Shown here one piece after another: positions 1 to 9,000 of a stretch of 11,268 bases of DNA. Below the pieces are notes generated by a model. It made no database searches. It was not told the DNA's origin and saw only the letters and a program-made list of their open reading frames with translations. How positions within the stretch are numbered: position 1 is the stretch's first letter; the number at the start of each line of letters is the position of its first letter. The stretch is from Phoronis ovalis (taxonomy: Eukaryota; Phoronida; Phoronidae), in contig JAOXYB010054901.1 of assembly GCA_028565635.1 (NCBI GenBank), positions 1 through 11,268 on the forward strand, written 5' to 3'. The translations under genes were made by a program, and so were the position numbers.

Positions 1-150
1 AACCCCAAAATTTGAGGGACCCGAGCCATCGTCGATACCTACGATGTGTGAAAAGATCATGATTCTACATGTAATAGGTTTGAAGATATTTGGTGGAAAG
101 AGTGACATCCAGACAGACAGACGGACACTCGAGATTTAGTAGTATAGATT
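1..150. repeat. Probable 3' tail of a dispersed repeat
   Basis: The stretch is richer in CpG and GC than the DNA that follows. It has a small hairpin (CATCGT...ACGATG, about 28-47) and then a CAGACAGACAGACGGAC run at about 111-127. Runs of this CAGACAGACGGAC type are common near the ends of transposable elements in marine invertebrate genomes, from general knowledge. The left part is cut by the window edge, no coding frame is visible and I cannot name the family. The right boundary near 150 is approximate. Confidence 0.4.
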
Positions 151-1660
151 ACCATGTTTCATGAAAAACATTACGAAAGTTTTAAAATGGTTAGATTCCA
201 TTTCAATTACCCTTTCCATTAAAAATGTTAATATGTAATGTGACATACATCAGCATGTTCAATTTTAATCAGAATTTGAAAAAACAGAAAGCTTTAAAGT
301 TTTTGTATTTTCTCTGAATTCAAAGCTATTTTCAGATTTGAGTTTTTCAAATTCATCTCCTCCCAGTAAATTGGATTAAAAAATTACTTTTGAAACTTTG
401 GTTATTTTTTTAATACTTTGCTGTCATAGATAGTTTTAAATCATGTTTGATGTAAATGTCAATGCTTCATAACAAATTTAAAGTACAGGTTGTAATTAGT
501 TTCCAAGAAATACAATAATAACACAAAATTAAGGTAAATGTAATAGTTACTTTCCAAGAAATTTGTGACAATATAAGAAATCAGGAGGTACTGGGCAATC
601 AAAAAATGTTATACATGTTTATAAATAGATCAAACTGTTGTCAGTAGTTTTTCCAGGAACAAGTAGTAATACATTATTGGTGCACCTGAAGATTGAAACC
701 TAATTTAGATTTTCCATGAACATAATTGTTTTGTCATCAGTTTGCAACCAGTATGTTCTTTCAAGAATTGCTGTCAATCACATTTACTGTGATTCAAAGA
801 AAAGCAAATAATTCAATAGCAATTCCTATACCAATGACTAATAGTCCATGCAGTACTGCTATTTGTGGAATCACTTTTTGTTTTCAGTTATTTAGAAAAA
901 ATTGCTATACCTTTTATATGTAACAGAGAATTCCTTTCTGGTCCTCCCTACTAATTACTTAGAAAGAGCGCCAAGTTACTGGCACTTGACACATTCATTT
1001 TTTGTGATTTATCAGATAGCTGCCCAGCTCCACGCAATTTTTATGCTTCAGTGCAAGAAATGAACTAGCGGATGTGCTAGCCTTAATGTATAGTAGAGGA
1101 CTAATAAAAATGGATGCACAAAAAATTATCTTCACCTATTAATTATTACTATATAATAGTTACCTCTCTCTCAAAATTAAATGTGAACATTGATTCCTTA
1201 GAAAAATCAATGAATATTGCATTAATTTGAAATAATGGATCGAATAATGAGGTTATTGGTACAAATTAACACATCTGTTATCAGGGTAATGTTTCCATGT
1301 CAGATTTCCTCCTGGACTTCTGACTAATAATGTCTGTCTACTAAATGTTTTGACTGTTTGTGGTTGCATGCCAACATTTGAATCTAACTTATACTTGAGG
1401 CAGATGGTTTCTACTTTATTTTTTAAATACCAAAGACTAATTTGTACCAAACTTTATATTTCACAAACTTTTAAAGCTTAAAAATTGTTAAGAAATAAGT
1501 GACACAATTAGATATAGTAGACATTTTGCTTCATACTAAGGATCGAGAAAAAATATGAACTCAGTTTGGGACTATTTATCTTAGCAAAAAACTACAATGA
1601 GGGTCTAAACTAATCGACAAACACCAACACATGCAATCAACATGTTTTTTAAATGTATCA
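151..1660. other. Non-coding AT-rich stretch, no gene seen
   Basis: All reading frames are broken into short pieces and no Met-started frame exceeds about 65 codons. None of these frames has recognisable protein features, or splice borders that join with a neighbour. Simple A/T-rich sequence dominates. I see no RNA gene and no repeat that I can delimit. Confidence 0.6.
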
Positions 1661-1663
1661 CAC

Positions 1664-2097
1664 CCAGGGGTGTACTTGTCAAAATGTTGGTAGGGGATGT
1701 GCGGCCCAGGGTAAAAAAACCTGATCCTGTGGTAAATAAAGGATACTAAAAATATACCCTGTTGTAAATGAAAAAACACCAAAATAAACCCTGTTGTAAA
1801 TAGCTCACTTGAAAATTCACTTGTAACTTGTATACACTGTGGTAAATAACTATGTGAAAATTTGTGGAACTTGATTATTCATACCTGTTGTAAATGCTTT
1901 TTCCAAGAAATGCACCGTGTTAAACAATTTTTTTTGAAACTATACTGTATGGTAAATATCCAACAACAAAAGTATATCCAGTGGTAAATAAGGTTTCGAG
2001 CAGCATGAAAAACATACCATGGTAAATGCGGGAGTTGAAAAATGGAACCTATTGGGCAACACATGTTTATGTGACTTTAAATGACAGTACCCCGCAC
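1664..2097 (+). mobile_element. Diverged copy of TIR-bounded short-repeat element (copy A)
   Basis: The left end (CCAGGGGTGTACTTGTCAAA) and the right end (ATGACAGTACCCCGCACTCC) are imperfect inverted repeats of each other and resemble the ends of the copies at 8169-8561 and 8637-8970. A GGCCCAGGG block lies just inside the left end, as in the other copies. The interior has about nine degenerate units built on a core like CCCTGTTGTAAATR, spaced roughly 30-60 bp. No coding frame is credible. I found no clear target-site duplication, which fits an old copy. The exact ends are uncertain by several bases. Confidence 0.6.
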
Positions 2098-2745
2098 TCC
2101 CAACATTACTATGAAAATAAAATGTAAAGGTGTTTTTCGAGCTTTTAATAACTGTATATTCATACTGGAAAGTGACTTCTATTCGACTTTTATTGTTATA
2201 TTATATTCTAAAGCAGTTCTAATCCGTAAAAAGTACTGGCCTTTGTTTATTACATAAGACTGAACAATTCAATATTGACAACTAACCAATAAGTAAAAAT
2301 ATTTTTATTTAATATTTTTAATATAGAGATAATTGTATGCAGTATACACATTTTCTAGGGTGAGTGGAGAGGAAACTATCAGTGAGATTAAGGTGGGTGC
2401 TATTTGAACTGATTGATATATGCCGTACTATTTTGCCAGCTACTATAACAAATTTTGATAGCGATAACTGTCATAAAGATACTCTTCCTAAAAAGCATGA
2501 TAGATTAATTTTAAGTGGAAACCGGAAACTATTAATTATTATCTAATTAGTGTTATTTACTGTCTAGAAATGAGTTCAATATGCAGGGATGACATAAACA
2601 TGCAAATAAGAAACAAGTACTGTACTCAGTCATCTTTCCTGAATGGGTTCAAAAGTACTCATTGCAAGCACTAACAAAATTAGCAGCCTCTTTGTTCTCA
2701 GTGTATCTGAGGAAAACAACACACTGTGACATGTATTTAGCATAT
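2098..2745. other. Non-coding stretch, no gene seen
   Basis: The DNA is AT-rich. One 60-codon Met-started frame (2364-2546, +) has no protein-like features or splice-compatible neighbour, so I treat it as chance. No RNA gene or delimitable repeat is seen. Confidence 0.55.
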
Positions 2746-2915
2746 GTAAAACTGGCATAAAATTACTTCAGTACAGATAACATGGTTTAGCAGGGGAATA
2801 AAACTGGCATAGCATTTGCCTATGCATAGTGTAAAACTAGTATAAAATGACTTCAGTACTGATAACACGATTAAGCAGAGAAATAAAAATGACATAATCT
2901 TTGCCTATGCATACT
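2746..2915. repeat. 85-bp direct tandem duplication, two copies
   Basis: Copy 1 is 2746-2830 and copy 2 is 2831-2915. Both start GTAAAACT and end GCCTATGCATA(G/C)T. They differ by scattered substitutions (for example ACTGGC versus ACTAGT near the start) and have no obvious length change, so the duplication is not recent. No coding potential is visible. Confidence 0.85.
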
Positions 2916-3620
2916 GTTCACCAAATCCATTTGAGAATATAAATTTTGGAGTATATATGAGTCATGCAAGACTGAGAGAGCATTGTAAAATCATAAAGAT
3001 TACGCAACTATTCAGTTTCACCGTGCGTGACGTGTCAGTGTTTCATAGTATAAAATACTGTATTTCTAAACATATATATATATACTTTCAAACATGCGAT
3101 GACTAAATGAGACTATGAATTTAGTTTCAAATGGTTTTATATATATATATGACATGTACACATAATTCTTACTTCTTAACAGATATTCAATCAATTCTGG
3201 TTAATTTAACATTCAATGAAATGTCATTAGTGACGATAACCTCTTTTTCTACCACCAGAGCTCAGATTTTCATCTCGATGATCATAGAGGCATGACTTAA
3301 TGTGTAACAGGTCAAAAGGTCACTCAGAGATCAATATTTTAAAATTGCTTAAAAGTGATGTTTTTGGGTTACATAAGAGATTATTCTGATGACACACTTG
3401 GGTTATTTAATACTGTTTTCTCATTGATTCAATTAATTTATTTAATATTGGTACTATAGGCTTGCAGTTTTACATGGAAGGAATAGTTAAAATTTAAAAG
3501 ATCTCTGGAGATCAAATATAAAAAGTGCAAACCTTTTCAAATGAATTTGTAATTTAGCCGTCAATTAGAAGCAAAACAAATAGAATTCTGGAGACTTTCT
3601 GAAAGTCAAAAAGTCTCAAG
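2916..3620. other. Non-coding stretch with two TA microsatellites
   Basis: Short alternating A/T tracts lie at about 3071-3085 and 3138-3150. Both strands are frame-broken and I see no gene or structured RNA. Confidence 0.55.
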
Positions 3621-3734
3621 TCAAAGAGTTCATATAAAGGTAATAGAGGTTAGAAGCAGGAGTCTGTCACAGTGCCTCAAAGAGTTCATATAAAGGTAAT
3701 AGAGGTTAGAAGCAGTAATCTGTCACAGTGCCTC
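3621..3734. repeat. 56-bp direct tandem duplication, two copies
   Basis: Copy 1 is 3621-3676 and copy 2 starts at 3677 and runs to about 3734. Both begin TCAAAGAGTTCATATAAAGG. They differ at only two bases (CAGGAGTC versus CAGTAATC), so this duplication is much younger than the 85-bp one upstream. It is non-coding. Confidence 0.9.
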
Positions 3735-4141
3735 TGTTAAAAGGCCACATAGTTTTTTATATCAAGTCATACTATAATGTCTTGCCCTTTAACGGCTTTA
3801 AGTTCTAATTGCTAAAGGAATGTCACAATGATGGTTGTTAAATGCCTTCACTAAAATATTATTTGTAATTTGTTGAAAGGAAAATTTTCTTCATGAGACT
3901 TAGGACTGGAGTATCATTTTCTGTACTTTATTTTAAAGAAACTGTATCTTATGCTCAGCCACTAAATGTACCCCCCCCCCAATTTAGACTTTGATCATGG
4001 TCATTGAATAAGAATTAAATCACTAAATTTAACCTGGAAATTTGGAATTCAAATTCTGACACAGTGAACTTAGTTCCCAACTGTGTTTAAATATACAATA
4101 AAAGGACAAATAAAAGGCCACTGATATAAAATTACTCATAT
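3735..4141. other. Non-coding stretch, possible - strand 3' end signal
   Basis: It holds a run of ten C at 3971-3980. On the - strand there is an AATAAA hexamer at 3927-3932, about 210 bases past the stop of the putative - strand exon at 4142-4222, so part of this stretch may be its 3' untranslated region. That link is inference. One AATAAA in AT-rich DNA is weak evidence. Confidence 0.35.
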
Positions 4142-4222
4142 TTAGCTAGGAGTGACTGACAGGAAGCCATTGTTTCCTAATTTCAAACTTAACACTTCCT
4201 GCTTTCGCTGTGCTTCAGCTTC
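4142..4222 (-). CDS. Possible second exon of unidentified divergent gene
   Basis: On the - strand, a CTGTTCACAG acceptor is followed at 4222 by an open frame of 26 codons ending in TAA (4144-4142). It begins Glu-Ala-Glu-Ala-Gln-Arg-Lys-Gln-Glu-Val. The frame is phase 0, matching the phase-0 donor of the exon at 4750-4782, and the charged Glu/Gln/Lys character continues smoothly across the join. Together they would give a protein of only 37 residues, which I do not recognise. Either this is a tiny protein, the true exon splices out before the stop (no strong donor is visible), or the exon is false and the gene continues beyond the left edge. Confidence 0.3.
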   Translation of the reverse strand, partial: EAEAQRKQEVLSLKLGNNGFLSVTPS

Positions 4223-4749
4223 CTGTGAACAGATACCCAGGTGTTACTGAAAACTATCCATTAACGTAACACAGTTCTTACACGATCATACTTAGTGTTG
4301 ACTGTTTGTAAAAGCAACAAGGAGAGGGGGGGTGTTAAATTTTGACAGCTATATATGTTTAGCATAGGATATGAATATGGATATGAATTAATGAATGACG
4401 GTTTAGTTCTACAATTCACTATTCAATTTCAAGAAGAACCTAAAAGCAGATCATCTGAAAAACAATTTCAGATTTTGCATTTACGAGAATATACAAATAA
4501 ATAGTCGTGTTTCGTTTTGCAAGACTATTCAATGGTGGTTTCCTTGTCAGAGGTTTTCCCCGATGTGGAAATAAATTGCCAAAAAGAAAAATTGGATCAC
4601 CCATTAATACCACCGTTTCTCCTTGTTTAAACTACAACGCATTTATTTTAACATGCAGCACAATTTTGTGAACTACCAGAACCAATACAGACTATGACGA
4701 GAATACCATGAGACTGTAATAAATGAGTTATTATAAAAATAAAACGCAC

Positions 4750-4782
4750 CTGTTCCTCTTCTTGGCTGAGTGTTGTCGACAT
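4750..4782 (-). CDS. First coding exon of unidentified divergent gene (partial)
   Basis: Read on the - strand from 4782, an ATG opens eleven codons: Met-Ser-Thr-Thr-Leu-Ser-Gln-Glu-Glu-Glu-Gln. The last codon CAG is followed immediately by GTGCGT, a good donor (CAG|GTGCGT). The exon is phase 0 out. The upstream side faces a CpG-richer gap and, about 180 bp away, the start region of the dolichol kinase-like gene on the other strand, so a shared promoter is plausible. Acidic, low-complexity N-termini are common, and eleven residues do not identify the family. The only candidate for the next exon in the window is 4142-4222. Confidence 0.45.
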
Positions 4783-4961
4783 ATTGTATACTAATGTGCG
4801 CATGTACTTGACATCTTCCGACAAGTCGTAAAATTAGTAGTAATGATATGTCATGTTTACCGAGGAAATATCGACAAACTAAACTTATTTAAGATTGATT
4901 CCCTAAAAGTGTCGAAGTTGTGAAATTTATTCACATAATGATAATTTTAGTATAATTTACA
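4783..4961. promoter_or_regulatory. Putative bidirectional promoter
   Basis: This gap separates the divergent - strand ATG (4782) from the first + strand candidate ATG (4962). It and its edges hold several CpGs (GTGCGCATG, TTCCGACAAGTCG, TACCGAGG, ATCGAC, GTGTCGAAG) in otherwise CpG-poor DNA, as expected for a housekeeping animal promoter. A TATAATTT lies at about 4951, near the right edge, but I would not call a TATA box. Transcription starts cannot be read from sequence, and the call rests on the divergent layout and base composition. Confidence 0.45.
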
Positions 4962-4974
4962 ATGTCGTGGAACG
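4962..4974 (+). other. Candidate first exon 1a end with upstream ORF start
   Basis: ATG TCG TGG AAC G is followed by GTAAGT, a near-perfect donor at 4975-4980. Spliced to the acceptor before 5901, this ATG would read 13 codons and stop (TGA at 5927-5929), 22 bases before the ATG at 5952. It is therefore best seen as an upstream ORF in a leader exon, not the protein start. The 5' edge of the exon is unknown. It could instead be the first coding exon of another transcript. Confidence 0.35.
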
Positions 4975-5189
4975 GTAAGTTTCCGGTTCAAAGGTCATAG
5001 ACAGAAGGCAACGTGATTGCAACTAGAGTTGTTTCTTACCGGTATTTAGTTGGAATGCAGTGATGCAAAGTCCTGTGGTAATTTAAGAGTGGCTTTAAAC
5101 AATTTTTCGAATTTTTATCTTTAGGTAACGTTTCTCGATATTTAGCAATCTTACGTGAAAAAAATAACTGGAATTAGTCTCAGGTAAAA

Positions 5190-5268
5190 ATGAGTGGAGC
5201 GGTTGATTCAGAAGATCACAACTGTTGCCGGTTGAACCTGTCCTCTGTTCGACAATTTGCACTGTAAA
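5190..5268 (+). other. Candidate alternative leader exon 1b with short upstream ORF
   Basis: A 25-codon frame (ATG 5190, TAA 5265-5267, starting Met-Ser-Gly-Ala-Val-Asp) ends one base before a strong donor (AAA|GTAAGT, GT at 5269). The stretch is GC-richer than its surroundings. It could be a leader exon, or part of a longer first exon that includes 4962. Joined to 5901 it would give a transcript with a closed upstream ORF before the main ATG. Transcript evidence is absent. Confidence 0.3.
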
Positions 5269-5900
5269 GTAAGTTAAACATAAACCGGTTACAATACACT
5301 TGTCCTGAATACATGCCCCGGATACATGGTCATTAACCCTATAGTATAACTATCCAGACATTGAACTTTCTCTGAAGCGAGACTAAATTTAGTATGAAGA
5401 TGAAAAAAAAGTATGTTTTCAAAAAACACCCATTTAATAAGTAAAAATTGATAAGATATAAAAGAAGGTATGCAATACATAATTCCGAGCCTTTGTGGAT
5501 GGGACAATTTAGTAATTGATATCCAGTGAAGCAAAGTTATAAAATTAAAGGAAATTTTCTTTTTTGATTAAATATATAAAGCCAAAAGGTATGACCTAGA
5601 TCTTTCATTCTGTACCAAAGGGATACAAGATTTACTTTTCGTGGAGAATATATCTGATCCAAAATGATACATAGAAGTTCTGCTGGAAAAGGTTCCGTTT
5701 TTTGGTTCACTGTAGGTATCTTTACTGTCGATGCTTTTACAATTTTAGTATCTGTTGTCTGCTGTCAGGTTTCGACTTTCGTTTCTCGAATGTTGAATTC
5801 TAAACAAATTAAAAGATATGATTTAATATGTTAAATGAATATTGTCTTCATTAATATCCATCTTAAATTAGTAAAAATAAAGAGTATGCTATTTTTTTAG

Positions 5901-5951
5901 GAGATTCAATCCCTGTATTAAATCGTTGACTTCTATGAGAAACGTGCCAAA
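5901..5951 (+). other. DOLK: Putative 5' untranslated part of the first coding exon
   Basis: A pyrimidine-tract acceptor (CTATTTTTTTAG, ending at 5900) sits just upstream. The 51 bases to the ATG contain an in-frame TAA, and no other ATG lies in the main frame between it and 5952. This supports 5952 as the initiator, with a leader exon further upstream. Confidence 0.5.
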
Positions 5952-6087
5952 ATGCTGAGGTTACTTTCTGCATGGTTTCCTTCGTATTTTAGAGATGTGT
6001 TGGTTATGTTAGTAGCCATTCTCTACATGAGCATACAACTGATCGTACAGAACAGTCTTCTTCCACCTATCATAATCTTCTTTATAG
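5952..6087 (+). CDS. DOLK: Dolichol kinase-like, coding exon 1
   Basis: It encodes residues 1-45 plus one base of codon 46. It opens MLRLLSAWFPSYFRD, followed by a hydrophobic segment (about residues 15-33) and QNSLLPPIIIFFI. The donor is ATAG|GTAAAA (GT at 6088), giving a phase-1 intron of 3516 bases. The open frame runs on past the donor to a stop near 6152, but that tail loses its hydrophobic pattern, which supports splicing here. ATG 5952 is chosen because an in-frame TAA lies just upstream. Confidence 0.65.
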
Positions 6088-9000
6088 GTAAAAAAATTCA
6101 GTTACTTTATTTGTCAAGCCAACAAACATTTATACAGACGGAGTTATGGTAAACTAGTCCCTGCATTACAGTTGTAAATTGTGTTTTCTGACCTTGTGGC
6201 ATCGTGCCAAGACTTTGATCTGGCTGGCAATAATAACTGAAGAGTTTAAATTCCAGTAAATCCCACAAAATGACACAAGTTTTGCTAAATGTAGATTACA
6301 GATATTATATGTTGCATGATTTTACATGAATATAAATCAATATTACACTATATCTGCACTAATTAGGCAGATCTGAGAATATTTACCAGATTTCTAACAG
6401 AGTTCTAGCTAGTTATTTTTTTTAATTACGTAGTGGTTATATACTGAAATAGGTTAGTCTGTGATCAGACTAATATCTTCATATTATTATTGAAATATTA
6501 TCATTGTTGGCTGTGTAACATAACACATATGAGCAGAAAAAAGCATTTTAAAAAGCCGTAAAAAGTGTCAATTATAGTTATATTTAATTTACCCAGATGA
6601 GACTGAGAGGTCAGTCTTGAAAGTATACTTTCAAGACTGACCTCTATAGGTAGAATTATGTTTATGACCTAATGGTAGGCCCTGGATAGCTAAAAAGGAT
6701 ATCCCTTTAGCATTAAACATCCAATAGCTAAAAAATATATCCCTTAGTAAGTTCCTTGGCAAGCACCCTATGCCTAAAAAAATCTGAGAACAATTTTGAA
6801 AAAAATTACCCTTTTATAACTATGAAAAGCAATGAGGTTGAAATAACATGTATAACCAGTTTGAATGATAGTTCCCTTTGTATTAATTAGAACTGCATCA
6901 TTAGGAACATAATATGTATCAGTAGTGTAGTAAGCATTATTATATACCCGGGGGGGGGGACTGCAATCCAAAGTGTTTATCCATACGTGCTGCCCTATGG
7001 AGTATGGTTTTTCAGGGTCCCTGCTTGCAATGGGGTATATATTTCAGCCCTGGATGCACGCAGCGGGGGTATATTTTTACCACACTGCTAACAATGGGTT
7101 CCGAAAGTCATGTTTGCTTATTAAGGGATATGTTTTTGTCATGGGTTTTACTACAGATCGAGGTATGATTTTAGCCATCTTTTCTAACAATTATGGGTAT
7201 GTTTTAGCCATCTTTTGGACAATGGGATATGTTTTTTGCCATAACTGGCTTGCAACAGTATAGGTTTTGAGGCCTGGGCTTCACCCCTGTACCATAAATT
7301 GGCCAAATGCCCCCCCCCCAGGATTATATGATAATGTTTATTTACATTTATATACATTTACAAAAATAAAGAAAATCCTTAGGATATCATTATTTTTAAC
7401 ACATTTTTAAAAACTTTTATTATATCTATATTAACAACCTTGATCAATATATTATTAATGTTTTTGCACTGTTTCTCTCATTGAAATTTTCACGGATTAT
7501 TAAAGCCATTCATGTGGTCTTTCATGGTTGATTAACAACACAACAGGACTATTTAGAAGCAAATTAACACTTTTGCAATAGTAAATTAGGTAAATAATAA
7601 ACATGTAGTATTTGCAAAGTCTAATTCTATTGTGGCTTTATAAATTAAGTACAATATGTAACTGTATCACATAAATGCAAGAAAGAATAGAATTTGTCCT
7701 ATATATTTCAATCTTCAAAATACATAATAATATGCATTGTTAATGTTAATAAGTAATCACATATAAACATCAAAGACATATAATTACCATAACAATAAAG
7801 ACAAAGCTTTAGAGTAAGTGTATAATGAAAACCCAAGGCCCCCCAAGGAACACATTTCATAATTTACAATTTTCAGCACAGATTGCATGGTTTTAATGCT
7901 AACAATAATGAATATTAACAGTAATAAATAAAACAAAGAAAACAGTTTAATTAGATCATGAATGTTCAATCATATTAAAAATTATAGCAACGACAGATGA
8001 TCCCATGCAAACGATATTGTTTATCTTAAACTTTGCTTCAATGCTTTGATAAGAACAATAATAATGAGATAATGTCAAATGAAATATGAGATAATGTCAA
8101 ATGAGATATTATTAATTGCTCTAGCTCCATGTGTCATATTTTATCAGGAGCGGGAGCTTGGTTCACACCACGGGGGGGGCACATGGCCAATTTATGGTAC
8201 AGGGTCAGGCCCAGCTCAAAACCCTATACCCGTTGCAAGCCAGTTATGGCTTGGCATAAAACATACCCCTTTATCCGAACAGATAGCTAAAAACATACCT
8301 CCGTTGTTAGAAAAGATGGTTATAAACACATACCCTTTTAGTAACACCCATGGCAAAAACACCCCTTTATAAGCAAACATGCTTTTCAGGACCTGTTAAG
8401 AGTTTCGGGACCGTCATTGTTAGCAGTGAGCTAAAAATATGCCCTGTTACAAGGATCCAGGACCGAAATATATACCCCGTTGCAAGCAGGGACCCTGAAA
8501 AACTGTATCCCATAGGGTGGCATGTATGTATAATCACTTTGGATGGCAATGCCCCCCCCCGGGTTCACACGTCTCCACTTAAGTTACATTTCTAAGATTA
8601 TGTGCTTGTTTGAATTACATGTATATGTCCACATCTAGGGTGGCACACTTTTTGGCCAATTTTTGATAGGGATATGAGGCCCAAGGTCTTGAAACCCTCA
8701 ACCGTGGTAAACAGTTGATGGCCAAAAGTATATCCCTTGGTAAGCAATCTTACCGAACCAGTGAGAAAGAACTTCTGCAAATTTCTTTTTGGAAAAGTAT
8801 ATTTGATTTTCAGCAGATGGTGGTAAGCAGTATAATAAGCTAAAATCTTACCCTGTCGTAAAATTGATCTATCGTAAACAATGACCTCAAAAAACCTACC
8901 CCCATGAGACAGCAGATAGAGCTGTACAACATTGCTTATATTCACTAATTGGATGACAGTGCCCCATGGGCATTCACTCTGTGCACAATTTGAAATAGTA

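Noticed and set aside
1879-2064. 61-codon - strand frame and the neighbouring 1576-1782 frame
   Set aside because: Both overlap element copy A and arise from its repeat units.
3971-3980. C-run as an element end like those of copies B and C
   Set aside because: No partner G-run, GGCCAA block or internal repeat units lie nearby.
4440-4604. 54-codon - strand frame in the putative first intron of the divergent gene
   Set aside because: It has a Met start but no convincing acceptor or donor linking it to 4750-4782, and no recognisable motif; kept only as a remote exon possibility.
5289-5534. 81-codon - strand frame
   Set aside because: It sits in the putative leader intron, with no splice partners or protein-like composition that I can recognise.
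6973-7263. 96-codon + strand open frame
   Set aside because: It lies inside element copy B; its periodic GYxF/MG pattern reflects the DNA repeat unit, and the inverted copy also shows open frames on both strands.
8079-8595. Overlapping open frames of 97, 81 (+) and 60 (-) codons
   Set aside because: They fall within or across element copy C and overlap each other in different frames and strands; no protein features.
8598-8945. 115-codon - strand frame, the longest in the window
   Set aside because: It is nearly coextensive with element copy D and has no domain-like pattern or start/splice context.
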